Source of the DNA: Methylobacterium thuringiense
GTDB taxonomy: Bacteria; Pseudomonadota; Alphaproteobacteria; Rhizobiales; Beijerinckiaceae
Length of the DNA: 64,000 bases
Assembly: GCF_022179645.1 (NCBI RefSeq)
Contig: NZ_BPRA01000006.1
Span: forward strand, 186,001-250,000
Direction of reading: 5' to 3'
Below the pieces are notes generated by a model. It saw nothing but the letters and a program-made list of their open reading frames with translations. It did no database searches and was not told the origin of the DNA. Shown one piece after another: positions 8,334 through 16,393 of this stretch. The stretch's first letter is position 1. The number at the start of each line of letters is the position of its first letter. The position numbers and the translations under genes are program-made.

Positions 8334-9754
8334 CAGGGCGCACGCCGTACCCGGCGCGCGATGCCTTCGGCGAGGCCGATGATGTTGAAGTGCCAGACCG
8401 CTCCGACTGCGAAGAGGGCGATCACCATGACCTTGAGCGCGAGCAGGGCCGGGCTCTTGGTGCCGAACATCAGATCGATGCCCGAATTCGCAGCAGAGGC
8501 TACGAGGGCGCAGGCCGTGATCAGCAGAATGTCGAGGATCGGCACCGGCATTCGGATCCGGCCGTTGGCTCCGAAGATGTAGACGAGGCAGGCCAGCGCC
8601 TGACCGGTCGCGAGTGCGATCGCCGCACCCCTGACCCCGTGAAGCGGGATCAGCGCCAGCGACAAGCCGCCCGTGGCGACGAGGAGGATCGTCGAGGCGA
8701 TGGCGTCGAGCGTGCTCGATCCCGTGAAGTAGATCACCTGCCCGAAGTAGTAGGCCCTGAACATCATGCAGACGCTCGCCGCGATCAGGAACGGGGCCAC
8801 GGTCATCGCGGAATCGCGGTAGGCCGGCCCGAGCAGGATCGAAACGATCGTCTCGTCGAAGGTCAGGAAGAACACGGCGCCGAAGGCTCCGATCAGCGTC
8901 AGGGCGCGGGCGGCATCGCGCAGCACTGGAACTGCCGACTCCATGCCTCCGTCGCGTGCATCGCGCTTGGCGATCGAGATCATGGACAGTGCGATGCTCT
9001 CGCCGAACACGACGAAGCTCTGGCGCAGAAAGTCGCCGATCGCCCCGTAGGCCCCAAGGTCCTCCGTGCCGACCGTTTTGCCGATGATCAGCCGGTCGAT
9101 GGTCTGGGCCAGGGCAGCGATGCCGAATGAGAGCACCAGCGGCCAGCCATAGGCCAGGAGCCGTCGCGCTTCCGTGACGCTGCCCTTGCCGTGCCGGACC
9201 AGCGGCCAGACCGATAGCCCGGCCGGGATCGCGGCCAATGCGTTGGCGAGCCCGACTGCGAGAACCAAGTCGCGGGCATCGCCCTCGTAGGAAAGAGCGA
9301 GGCTGCCGAGCCCGAGCACCAGTGCGCCCCGCGAGACGACGGACACGGCGACCGTCTCGGCGGCGAGCCGGGTCCGCGCGATCTCGAGAGTGCCCTCGAA
9401 GATGGTGGTTCCGGCCGTCGCAGCGATCACCGCTGCCGCGAAGCGGGCCTCCACGAAGCCGAGGCCGGCGGCTGCTGCCGTGGCGAGCGTGGTCAGCGCG
9501 AGCAGGCCCACGAGAATCCGCACCAGGGTGCCGATCTGTTCCGGCGCACGCGCATCGTCGTAGAGCGCGAAGAACGCGAATTTCGGCCATTGGCAGGTCG
9601 CGCCGTAGAGCACGATCGCCCAGGATAGGATGAACAGGTAGGTGCCGAAGGTGTCGACGGGTGCAAGCCGCGTGAAGACGGCGAGCGAGGCCATGTTGAG
9701 GGCCGCGGCCACGGCGCGGGACCCGACATAGGTGAGGGTATGGCGCGCGATCAT
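8333..9754 (-). CDS. Polysaccharide flippase-like membrane protein (MOP/Wzx superfamily)
   Basis: The 473-residue protein has about 12-14 hydrophobic segments over its whole length, beginning MIARHTLTYVGSRAVAAALNMA and containing YGWPLVLSFGIAALAQTIDRLIIGK, the layout of Wzx/PST flippases that move lipid-linked glycans across the inner membrane. The ATG at 9754 is preferred to a further upstream start because the extra 65 residues are not membrane-like. It is the first gene of a two-gene operon with the FemAB-like gene, joined by a one-base overlap. The substrate is not visible from the sequence. Confidence 0.8.
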   Translation of the reverse strand: MIARHTLTYVGSRAVAAALNMASLAVFTRLAPVDTFGTYLFILSWAIVLYGATCQWPKFAFFALYDDARAPEQIGTLVRILVGLLALTTLATAAAAGLGFVEARFAAAVIAATAGTTIFEGTLEIARTRLAAETVAVSVVSRGALVLGLGSLALSYEGDARDLVLAVGLANALAAIPAGLSVWPLVRHGKGSVTEARRLLAYGWPLVLSFGIAALAQTIDRLIIGKTVGTEDLGAYGAIGDFLRQSFVVFGESIALSMISIAKRDARDGGMESAVPVLRDAARALTLIGAFGAVFFLTFDETIVSILLGPAYRDSAMTVAPFLIAASVCMMFRAYYFGQVIYFTGSSTLDAIASTILLVATGGLSLALIPLHGVRGAAIALATGQALACLVYIFGANGRIRMPVPILDILLITACALVASAANSGIDLMFGTKSPALLALKVMVIALFAVGAVWHFNIIGLAEGIARRVRRAP

Positions 9755-10269
9755 CCCGGTCCCCGGCGCATGCCTGACCGACCCGGGACTGACCCCGTGC
9801 GTCGAAGCGCCTTCGGCTTGGGTAGCATAAGATATGTTACGGTCCCGCTTCCGCACGGCCGCCCGCGATCGCGACGTGGATCGCGTTGCGATCGTGTCAT
9901 GTCGAAACATCCGCTGCCGCTTCGTGTCATTCAGGCATGTGCAGTGCACTCGTCATGCCGCAAGGCCACGCTTCGCCATCCTGTGGCGCGCTACTCGCGA
10001 GTTCGATGCATGGCGAGCGTTGACTTTGCGCTGCGGTATGCGCATATCGCGGTTGCAGCGTCAGCGACCGAAACAGGGTTCGCTTGAGAGGGCTGCGTGA
10101 CGGTCCATGTCCGCGCATCGCGTCGGACGCGTTCCGGCCCCTCTCTTCATAACGTGCATGCACCCTGACTGCCCCATCACGCGGGCTGTCCCCGAGACAC
10201 CGGACCCACACAGATCTCGCGCCCGAGAACGGCTGTCGAGAAGCGGTCCCGCTGCCCGAAAGACACCAC
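9755..10269. other. Intergenic region between flippase and helicase genes
   Basis: This divergent spacer of about 515 bases has no convincing gene. Short frames on both strands lack family resemblance. It must hold the promoters of both flanking genes, and the possible promoter at 10020 would give the helicase a leader of about 210 bases; long leaders are common for DEAD-box helicase genes, which are often cold-regulated. Confidence 0.5.
10020..10048 (+). promoter_or_regulatory. Possible sigma-70-type promoter for the DEAD-box helicase
   Basis: TTGACT at 10020-10025 is followed after 17 bases by CATATC at 10043-10048. The match to the -35 is good and to the -10 only fair. It is the best pair seen in this spacer. 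Confidence 0.3.
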
Positions 10270-11769
10270 TTGACCCAGTTTACCGATTTCGGCCTCGCCC
10301 AGCCCGTGCTGAAGGCGCTGGAGGAGGCCGGCTACACCACGCCGACCCCGATCCAGGCCCAGGCGATCGCCCCCGCCATGGAAGGCCGCGACATCTGCGG
10401 CATCGCCCAGACCGGCACCGGCAAGACCGCAGCCTTCGCGCTGCCGATCCTGCACCGCCTCTCCCTGAAGCGCACCCGCGCCCCGCGCCGCGGCTGCCGC
10501 GTGCTGGTGCTGTCGCCGACGCGTGAGCTCGCCAGCCAGATCGCCGAGAGCTTTGCGGATTACGGCAAGCATCTTCCGCTGACGAGCACCGTAGTGTTCG
10601 GCGGCGTGACCATCAGCCGGCAGGAGCGGGCGCTCGCCAACGGCGTCGACATCCTCGTCGCCACGCCGGGCCGCCTGATCGATCTGATCGAGCGCCGCTC
10701 GCTGACCCTCGAAGGCGTCGAGATTCTCGTCCTCGACGAGGCCGACCAGATGCTCGACCTCGGCTTCATCCACGCCCTCAAGCGCATCGTGAAGATGCTG
10801 CCGAAGGAGCGGCAGAGCCTGTTCTTCTCGGCCACCATGCCGAAGAACATCGCCGGCTTGGCCGACCAGTACCTGCGCGATCCGATCCAGGTCGCCGTGA
10901 CCCCGGTGGCCACCACCGCCGAGCGCGTCGACCAGCAGGTGATCTTCGTCCATACCGGCGCCAAGCAGGCGCTGCTGAACCACATCCTGCGCGATCCGGA
11001 CTACGAGCGTGTGCTCGTCTTCACCCGTACCAAGCACGGCGCCGACCGCGTCGTGAAGGGGCTCGAGAAGGCCGGCGTCAACGCCTCCGCGATCCACGGC
11101 AACAAGTCGCAGCCGCAACGTGAGCGGGCGCTCGCCGCCTTCAAGGACGGCTCCTGCCGGGTGCTCGTGGCCACCGACATCGCCGCCCGCGGCATCGACG
11201 TCGAGTCCGTAAGTCACGTCGTGAATTACGATCTGCCGAACGTACCGGAGAGCTACGTCCACCGCATCGGCCGCACGGCGCGTGCCGGCAAGACCGGTCT
11301 CGCCGTCTCGTTCTGCAATGACGAGGAGAGGGCTTACCTGCGCGACATCGAGCGGATCACCCGCCAGAAGGTGCCGGTCGGCGCCTTCCCCGAGGGCTTC
11401 TCCGCTCCGTCACGCCAAGAAGCGGCCGAGACCGCCGCCGACGAGGCACGGCGTCCGCCGCGCCAGCCGCAGGGCCGTCCCGGCCAGCGCCAGGGCCGTC
11501 CCGGCGGCGGGGCCCCGGGAGCGGGCCGCAACAACGGCCGTCCGGCCCGTCGCGACGGTGCTGCCGTCGTCAATCGTGCCACGACCCAGGATGGCCGCCC
11601 GGGCGACCGCCAGGACCAGCGTCCCGCACGCCCTGCCGTTCGCCAGGGTCAGCGCACGGACACCCGCAACGACGCCCGTCCGCAGCAGGGCCGCAATCCC
11701 CGCCCGGCGGGCGGTGGCGGTGGCGAAGGCCGCAACATCGGCTGGCTGGACCGCGCTCCGCGCTCCTGA
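10270..11769 (+). CDS. DEAD-box RNA helicase (RhlE-like) with basic low-complexity tail
   Basis: The 499-residue protein carries the helicase motifs in order: Q motif (TPTPIQAQAI, about residue 24), Walker A AQTGTGKT, PTRELASQI, TPGR, DEAD box VLDEADQM (about 155), SAT, ATDIAARGIDVE and HRIGRTARAG. Residues from about 375 to 499 form an Arg/Pro/Gly/Gln-rich unstructured tail like those that bind RNA in RhlE proteins. The family unwinds RNA duplexes in ribosome assembly and RNA decay. The start is a TTG at 10270; it gives the MTQFTDFGLAQPVL start typical of the family, and no better codon lies upstream in frame. Confidence 0.92.
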   Translation: MTQFTDFGLAQPVLKALEEAGYTTPTPIQAQAIAPAMEGRDICGIAQTGTGKTAAFALPILHRLSLKRTRAPRRGCRVLVLSPTRELASQIAESFADYGKHLPLTSTVVFGGVTISRQERALANGVDILVATPGRLIDLIERRSLTLEGVEILVLDEADQMLDLGFIHALKRIVKMLPKERQSLFFSATMPKNIAGLADQYLRDPIQVAVTPVATTAERVDQQVIFVHTGAKQALLNHILRDPDYERVLVFTRTKHGADRVVKGLEKAGVNASAIHGNKSQPQRERALAAFKDGSCRVLVATDIAARGIDVESVSHVVNYDLPNVPESYVHRIGRTARAGKTGLAVSFCNDEERAYLRDIERITRQKVPVGAFPEGFSAPSRQEAAETAADEARRPPRQPQGRPGQRQGRPGGGAPGAGRNNGRPARRDGAAVVNRATTQDGRPGDRQDQRPARPAVRQGQRTDTRNDARPQQGRNPRPAGGGGGEGRNIGWLDRAPRS

Positions 11770-11790
11770 TCCGACCGACACGATTTGATA

Positions 11791-11842
11791 GGGGCCGTCG
11801 GCTCCGGGCGTTGTCGCCCGGAGCTGGCGGCCCCATCTTTTT
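11791..11842 (+). terminator. Strong rho-independent terminator after the helicase gene
   Basis: Two nested perfect stems, GGGGCCG (11791-11797) with CGGCCCC (11828-11834) and GCTCCGGGCG (11801-11810) with CGCCCGGAGC (11815-11824), form one long hairpin followed by ATCTTTTT. Confidence 0.88.
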
Positions 11843-11875
11843 GGCCAAGGCCATGGCGGCTTGGAGTGTCAGCGC

Positions 11876-12061
11876 ATGCGGTTCGAATTGTATCGGGATG
11901 CCGGCGGCGAATGGCGTTGGCGGCTGCGTGTCCAGAACGGCAACGTCGTCGCGGATTCGGGCGAGGGCTATGTCCGCCGCGAGGATTGCGAGCACGCCAT
12001 CGGCCTCGTGAAGGCCAGCGGCGAGGCTCCGACCGTCGACATGACGGCGCAGATCGCCTGA
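11876..12061 (+). CDS. DUF1508 / YegP-type small protein
   Basis: The 61-residue product starts MRFELYRDAGGEWRWRLR, then GNVVADSGEGYVRREDCEHAIGLVK. This is the short beta-rich YegP fold (DUF1508), here one copy rather than the tandem pair of E. coli YegP. The function is not established. The ATG at 11876 has a GGAG ribosome binding site; an ATG five codons upstream is possible but adds residues that do not fit the family. Confidence 0.82.
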   Translation: MRFELYRDAGGEWRWRLRVQNGNVVADSGEGYVRREDCEHAIGLVKASGEAPTVDMTAQIA

Positions 12062-12168
12062 ACCGCTTCGGGAGGCGCAGCGAACCGGCGCTTCCCGAAC
12101 CGCCTCATCCTGCACTATACTGCGTCTTCGGCCGTCCCGCGTCAGATGGGATGCCCAGGAGGTCGCCC

Positions 12169-12309
12169 ATGGATGAGACCCTCACGCGCGCCGCGCGCGC
12201 GGCGGAACCGTCGCCCGCGCTTTGGACGTCGCTCCCGCTCGAATTCATCCTGTCCGCCGTCGCGATCCTTCTGGCCGCGGGATTGAAGCTCGCGGGCGTG
12301 ATGCCGTGA
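12169..12309 (+). CDS. Small single-pass membrane protein, 46 residues
   Basis: A strong ribosome binding site AGGAGG precedes the ATG with ideal spacing. The product has a polar N-terminal third (MDETLTRAARAAEPSP) and one hydrophobic helix (FILSAVAILLAAGLKLAGVMP) ending at the C-terminus. No family is recognised. Such proteins often regulate membrane complexes, but nothing here says which. It follows the DUF1508 gene on the same strand by about 107 bases. Confidence 0.6.
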   Translation: MDETLTRAARAAEPSPALWTSLPLEFILSAVAILLAAGLKLAGVMP

Positions 12310-12446
12310 TCCGCGGCAAGATCGCCTGACGGCGCCGACGAAGCGCCGCTTTGATCTCTCCGGCGGCAGCTTGTGAGAGTCGAATCGCGATTCATGCACG
12401 TCTTCCGCAAGACGGGGACTAAATCGCGACCGGTCCCGCTCGTCCT

Positions 12447-12665
12447 ATGGATATGGACCTGAGCGAGAAACAGCGGTTTTTGTTGCTGGCATTGCGCCGC
12501 AACCCCATGACCTTCACGGGTCAGGAGCCACAGGACGAACACCTGGCGATGCTCCAGCTCTGGATGCAGGGCCTCGTCGACCGGGAGGACGATGAGCAGC
12601 CCGGCCCGATCAAGTGGCGCATCACCAAGCGCGGTTCGGCGGAGGCGTCGCAGCTTTTACGCTGA
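12447..12665 (+). CDS. Hypothetical protein, 72 residues, winged-helix-like
   Basis: The product MDMDLSEKQRFLLLALRRN... ends in WRITKRGSAEASQLLR. The order helix, helix, then short strand pair with IKWRITKRG resembles a small winged-helix module, but no family is recognised with confidence. Two starts are possible, at 12447 and 12453; neither has a clear ribosome binding site. Codon use fits the genome. Confidence 0.6.
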   Translation: MDMDLSEKQRFLLLALRRNPMTFTGQEPQDEHLAMLQLWMQGLVDREDDEQPGPIKWRITKRGSAEASQLLR

Positions 12666-12801
12666 GACGCGTTTCGATGGTTCGAGCATCGAACCCGGTT
12701 TGGACTCGATCCGACCCGATGGAATCGGACCGGATTCTTCATGCTTCTGCCACGAATAGCTTTCCTTCGGCCGGCTGGCATCCACTCCGCCGGACAGCGT
12801 C

Positions 12802-13731
12802 CTAGGACAGCGAAATCAGGACGATCCCCCCGATCATCAGGGCGGCACCGCCCAGACGCGAGGCTCCGGCCTTCACCTGCTTCATGCCGAGCCAACCGAA
12901 ATGGTCGAGCGCGATCGAGGTGAGCAGGTTGGCCGTGATCAGCAGACCGTTGAAGGCGCCCGCGCCGACCTTGTCGACGAAGAGCAGGCCGCCGAACACG
13001 GCGACCGCGCCGGTGATGCCGGCCAGCGGCATCCACCAGCGGATGCCGGCGATGTCCTGCTTCGTCGGCAGGGGCGTCGGCCGAATCAGGAAGACGAAGA
13101 CGAACACGAAGACGACCGGCAGGAACGAGACGGTCGCCGCCAGCCACGGGTTCACCAGCGCACCGCGCAGCTGCGCGTTCCAGACCACGCCGATCGCCTG
13201 AAGAGCGCCCGCGACGACGATGAAGGGATAGAGCAGCCGTGGGTTGAGGCCGTGCCCCTCATCCTTCTCCGCGCCCTTGTCCGGGGTGACCCGCGCGATG
13301 AAGGCCACGCCGACGGCCATCAGCAGGCCGCCGATCCAGGGCATCGGCTTGAAGCCCCCGCCCTGCAGCCCGAACAGGCCGAAGCTGTCCATCGCCACCG
13401 AAGTCAGGATGTTGGCGGTCAGCGTCAGGCCGTTGAACGGCCCGGCCCCGACCTTGTCGATGAAGGCGAGCCCGCCGAACACCGCCACCGCGCCGGCCAC
13501 GCCGCCGAAGGGCGCGTACCACGGCATCGCTGCGAGGGTGTCGAGGGTCGGCAGCGGCGTCGGCAGCGCGAGAAAGATCATCGTGAAGACGAACACGATC
13601 GGCAGGAACGACACCGAGGCGGCGAGCCACGGGTTGATCAGCCGCCCCCTTAGCTGCGCGTTCATGGAGTTGCCGAGCGCCTGGAGGCAGCCGGCGATGA
13701 TGATGAAGGGATAGAGCAGCGAGGCGTTCAC
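12802..13731 (-). CDS. DMT-superfamily YdcZ-type membrane protein, internally duplicated
   Basis: The 309-residue protein is two homologous halves of about 150 residues, each with five hydrophobic helices. Matching landmarks are LLYPFIIIAGCLQALGNSMN and LLYPFIVVAGALQAIGVVWN, NPWLAASVSFLPIVFVF and NPWLAATVSFLPVVFVF, and AFIDKVGAGPFNGL and LFVDKVGAGAFNGL. This is the DMT_YdcZ (DUF606) family; members are transporters of unclear substrate, and duplicated forms are known. The GTG start at 13731 gives a membrane-ready N-terminus; everything upstream in this frame overlaps the next gene out of phase. Confidence 0.85.
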   Translation of the reverse strand: MNASLLYPFIIIAGCLQALGNSMNAQLRGRLINPWLAASVSFLPIVFVFTMIFLALPTPLPTLDTLAAMPWYAPFGGVAGAVAVFGGLAFIDKVGAGPFNGLTLTANILTSVAMDSFGLFGLQGGGFKPMPWIGGLLMAVGVAFIARVTPDKGAEKDEGHGLNPRLLYPFIVVAGALQAIGVVWNAQLRGALVNPWLAATVSFLPVVFVFVFVFLIRPTPLPTKQDIAGIRWWMPLAGITGAVAVFGGLLFVDKVGAGAFNGLLITANLLTSIALDHFGWLGMKQVKAGASRLGGAALMIGGIVLISLS

Positions 13732-13760
13732 GGAGGTCTCTTGCGAAAGAAGGGCGCGGA

Positions 13761-15029
13761 TCAGACGAGCAGGAGGCCGGCGAGCGCTAGCAGCAGGGCC
13801 GGCGGCATCACCAGGAGGCCGAGCTTGAGGAAGCGGAAGGCGCCGACATCCTCGCCCTCGCGCCGGATCGCCACGATCCAGAGGATGGTGGCGAGCGAGC
13901 CGGTGACCGAGAGGTTGGGGCCGAGGTCGACGCCGATCAGGATCGCGCCCGCGATCTTCTCGCTGACGTCGGCGGTCTGGACGGCGGCGCCCGCGAGCAG
14001 CCCGGCCGGCAGGTTGTTGACGAGGTTGCACAACACGGCGACCAGCACGCCGCCGCCCCAGGCCGTCGCCTCCGGCGCGCTCTGCGCATAGGCCTTGAGG
14101 GTGTCGGCGATCGTCTTGAGCACGCCGGTGGTTTCCAGCGCCTCGACGAGCACGAACAGCCCGGCCACCAGCGGCAGCACGCTCCACGACACGTCCTTCA
14201 TCACATCGACGAGGCCGCCGCGCTTGATCGCGAGCACCAGTAGAGTCGCCGCGACACCGGAGATGAACGTCGGCAGGCCGAGATCGAGGCCGTAGGCCGA
14301 GGCGCCGAGCAGCACGAAGGCGGTGGCGACGATGCCGAAGCCCGCGACCTTTCCAGTCGCCGAGAGCGTGACCTTCTCGATGTCCGTGGCGACCTGCGTC
14401 TGCTTCAGCGCGGAATTCTGCGTCATGCGCAGCACCGCGTAGGTGGCGACGATGGCGAGCAGCGACGGCAACGCGAAGCGGGCGAGCCATTGCAGCAGCG
14501 GCGGCATGTGCGTGGCGTAGACGACGAGGTTCGCCGGGTTCGAGATCGGCAGCACGAAGCTCGCCGCGTTGGCGATGAAGGCGCAGATGAACAGGTAGGG
14601 CAGTGGGTTCTCGACCTTCGCGGCCTTGGTCGCGGCGTAGACCGCCGGGGTCAGCACCACCGCGCAGGCGTCGTTCGACAGGAACACCGTCACCAGCGTG
14701 CCGACGCCGTAGACCAGCAGGAACAGGCGGGTCGCCGAGCCCTTGGCGTGGCGCACGGCGATGCTCGCGAGCCAGTCGAACAGGCCCTCCTTCCGCGCGA
14801 TCTCGGAGAGCAGCATCATGCCGATCAGGAAGAGGTAGACGTCTGCGCCCTTGAGGACGCCGTCGAGGGCGGAGTGCCACGACAACAGCCCGAGCACGAC
14901 GAGCAGCACGGCTCCCGCCACCGCCCAGATCGCCTCGGGCCATCCCATCGGCCGGAGGATCACGCCGAGCGTCGCGAGCCCCGCGATCCCCCAGGTCGCG
15001 AGATGAGGTGTCAGCGTCAGCGCGCCCAT
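13761..15029 (-). CDS. ArsB/NhaD-type permease (arsenite or anion transporter)
   Basis: The 422-residue protein has about 11-12 membrane helices. Diagnostic segments are TVFLSNDACAVVLTPAVYAA, ANAASFVLPISNPANLVVYA and LGPNLSVTGSLATILW, all typical of the ArsB family within the ion-transporter superfamily. ArsB expels arsenite, but many members of this clade move other anions, and no arsR, arsC or arsH lies nearby, so the substrate is open. The gene is 29 bases upstream of the YdcZ-type gene on the same strand and both are probably one transcript. Confidence 0.8.
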   Translation of the reverse strand: MGALTLTPHLATWGIAGLATLGVILRPMGWPEAIWAVAGAVLLVVLGLLSWHSALDGVLKGADVYLFLIGMMLLSEIARKEGLFDWLASIAVRHAKGSATRLFLLVYGVGTLVTVFLSNDACAVVLTPAVYAATKAAKVENPLPYLFICAFIANAASFVLPISNPANLVVYATHMPPLLQWLARFALPSLLAIVATYAVLRMTQNSALKQTQVATDIEKVTLSATGKVAGFGIVATAFVLLGASAYGLDLGLPTFISGVAATLLVLAIKRGGLVDVMKDVSWSVLPLVAGLFVLVEALETTGVLKTIADTLKAYAQSAPEATAWGGGVLVAVLCNLVNNLPAGLLAGAAVQTADVSEKIAGAILIGVDLGPNLSVTGSLATILWIVAIRREGEDVGAFRFLKLGLLVMPPALLLALAGLLLV

Positions 15030-15081
15030 TATTGCTGGTCTTTCGCGAGGATTCGGGTTCGGTCGGCGAAGGCGCGCGGCC

Positions 15082-16374
15082 TCACCACTTGCGGCCGTTC
15101 TTGTTCGGCCCGAGCTGGTCGCCGCGTACGCCCTTCTGCAGCCAGGGCCCGAGCGCGAAGGCGTCGCTGCCGGGTTTGCTCGGCATCGGGCAGGAGGGCA
15201 GCGGTGGATCGGGGAAGCCGATCACCGGCTCGATCACGTCGGTGTCGACGTAGTCGGGGCCGTGGCCCGGCCAGCGCCGGTCGACCGCCTCGACCTGGAT
15301 GCTGCGGCCGTCCTCCGGCCAGGGCAGCCGAGCCTCGTAGCAGCGCGACTCCGTCAGCTCCATCAGGACCCAGGGGCCGGTATCGACCCGGCAACGGCAG
15401 TAGTCCGGGGGCTGATCGGACAGCACCAGGGCGCGAACCGTCACGCGGCCCTTGCCGTCGAGTTCCATGCCTGCGGCGACGCGGCCGAGGGGTTGCATGG
15501 CGACGCGCCGGTCGGCCGGGCTCGTGATCATGACGAAGGGCCAGGTCCGGTCGAGCGCCCGGAAGCGCCAGCTCGTCACCGGGCCGTCGATGGCGGCGAC
15601 GGCGTAACCGGCTGACCCGTCCTCGTTCTGCCCGACCGAGCGCGCGGTCGCGTAAAGGGTGCGGCCGTCATGGGCGAGTTCGTTGTAATGGGTGTGCCCC
15701 ATCTCGACGAGGCGGACGCGGGTGCTCCAGAACAGCCCCGCGATGTCCAGGCGGTCGTAGGGCTCGCGAAGGTCGTCGGGATAGCCGTGCATGAACACGG
15801 CGCAGGGCGTCTTCGACTCTGCGGCGGCCGCGAGTTCCGAGCTCAGCCATTGCGTCTGACCGGCGCCCAGACGGAAATCGAGCCCGATGCCCTTGCGGCC
15901 GAACCCGGCGCTGATCACGTCGAGGAACAGGCATTTCACGCCCGCATGCATCTCGCCGTAATAGTATTGGTGGACGGGCTGCTTGTCCTCGGGCTGTGGC
16001 AGCCGGTTTTCGATCGGCGCGTGGCCGCCGCCGCGTTTGCTTCCTGCAATCTCGATGAAGACCCTCTCGAAGTCTTCGATATCGCCGTGCTGCTTGTCGT
16101 GGTCGCCTGGGATCAAACGAATCGGCATCGAGGGATGCGCGCGGAGTGCATCTCTCAGAATGTCGTACTGCGCGGTGGTGCCATCCTCGGCGAGGTCCCC
16201 CGGCAGGTAGACGAAGTCGTAGACATGCCGGGGCAGTTGCCCGAGCTGGTCGAGGATCGCGCGCAGGTCGCGGGCGCTCGGCGCGTCGGCGCCGGTCAGA
16301 TGCAGGTCGCCGACATGCAGGAGCACGAGCGTACCCTGCCCGCCGTCATTGCGGCGTGCGTGTTTCCTGGCCAT
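15082..16374 (-). CDS. Calcineurin-like metallophosphoesterase
   Basis: The 430-residue protein shows the phosphoesterase signatures HVGDLHL (about residue 20; Asp and His metal ligands), YLPGDLAEDG, IPGDHD and, much later, FMHGYPDD and MGHTHYNE (about 227-234). After residue about 290 comes a beta-rich extension without a recognised family. Members hydrolyse phosphomonoesters or diesters with a dinuclear metal centre. The N-terminus MARKHARRNDGGQG is basic and not a signal peptide, so a cytoplasmic site is likely. It is the second gene of a minus-strand run after the MFS gene, 19 bases apart. Confidence 0.85.
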   Translation of the reverse strand: MARKHARRNDGGQGTLVLLHVGDLHLTGADAPSARDLRAILDQLGQLPRHVYDFVYLPGDLAEDGTTAQYDILRDALRAHPSMPIRLIPGDHDKQHGDIEDFERVFIEIAGSKRGGGHAPIENRLPQPEDKQPVHQYYYGEMHAGVKCLFLDVISAGFGRKGIGLDFRLGAGQTQWLSSELAAAAESKTPCAVFMHGYPDDLREPYDRLDIAGLFWSTRVRLVEMGHTHYNELAHDGRTLYATARSVGQNEDGSAGYAVAAIDGPVTSWRFRALDRTWPFVMITSPADRRVAMQPLGRVAAGMELDGKGRVTVRALVLSDQPPDYCRCRVDTGPWVLMELTESRCYEARLPWPEDGRSIQVEAVDRRWPGHGPDYVDTDVIEPVIGFPDPPLPSCPMPSKPGSDAFALGPWLQKGVRGDQLGPNKNGRKW

Positions 16375-16393
16375 GGCGACCGTCTCCGCTCGC

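Noticed and set aside
9834-10211. Short frames in the flippase-helicase spacer
   Set aside because: They overlap each other in several frames, lack ribosome binding sites and are rich in Arg, Cys and Ser in the way of random GC-rich sequence.
13761-15029. Arsenic-resistance operon
   Set aside because: The permease looks like ArsB, but no arsR, arsC, arsH or acr3 gene is adjacent, so an ars operon is not claimed.
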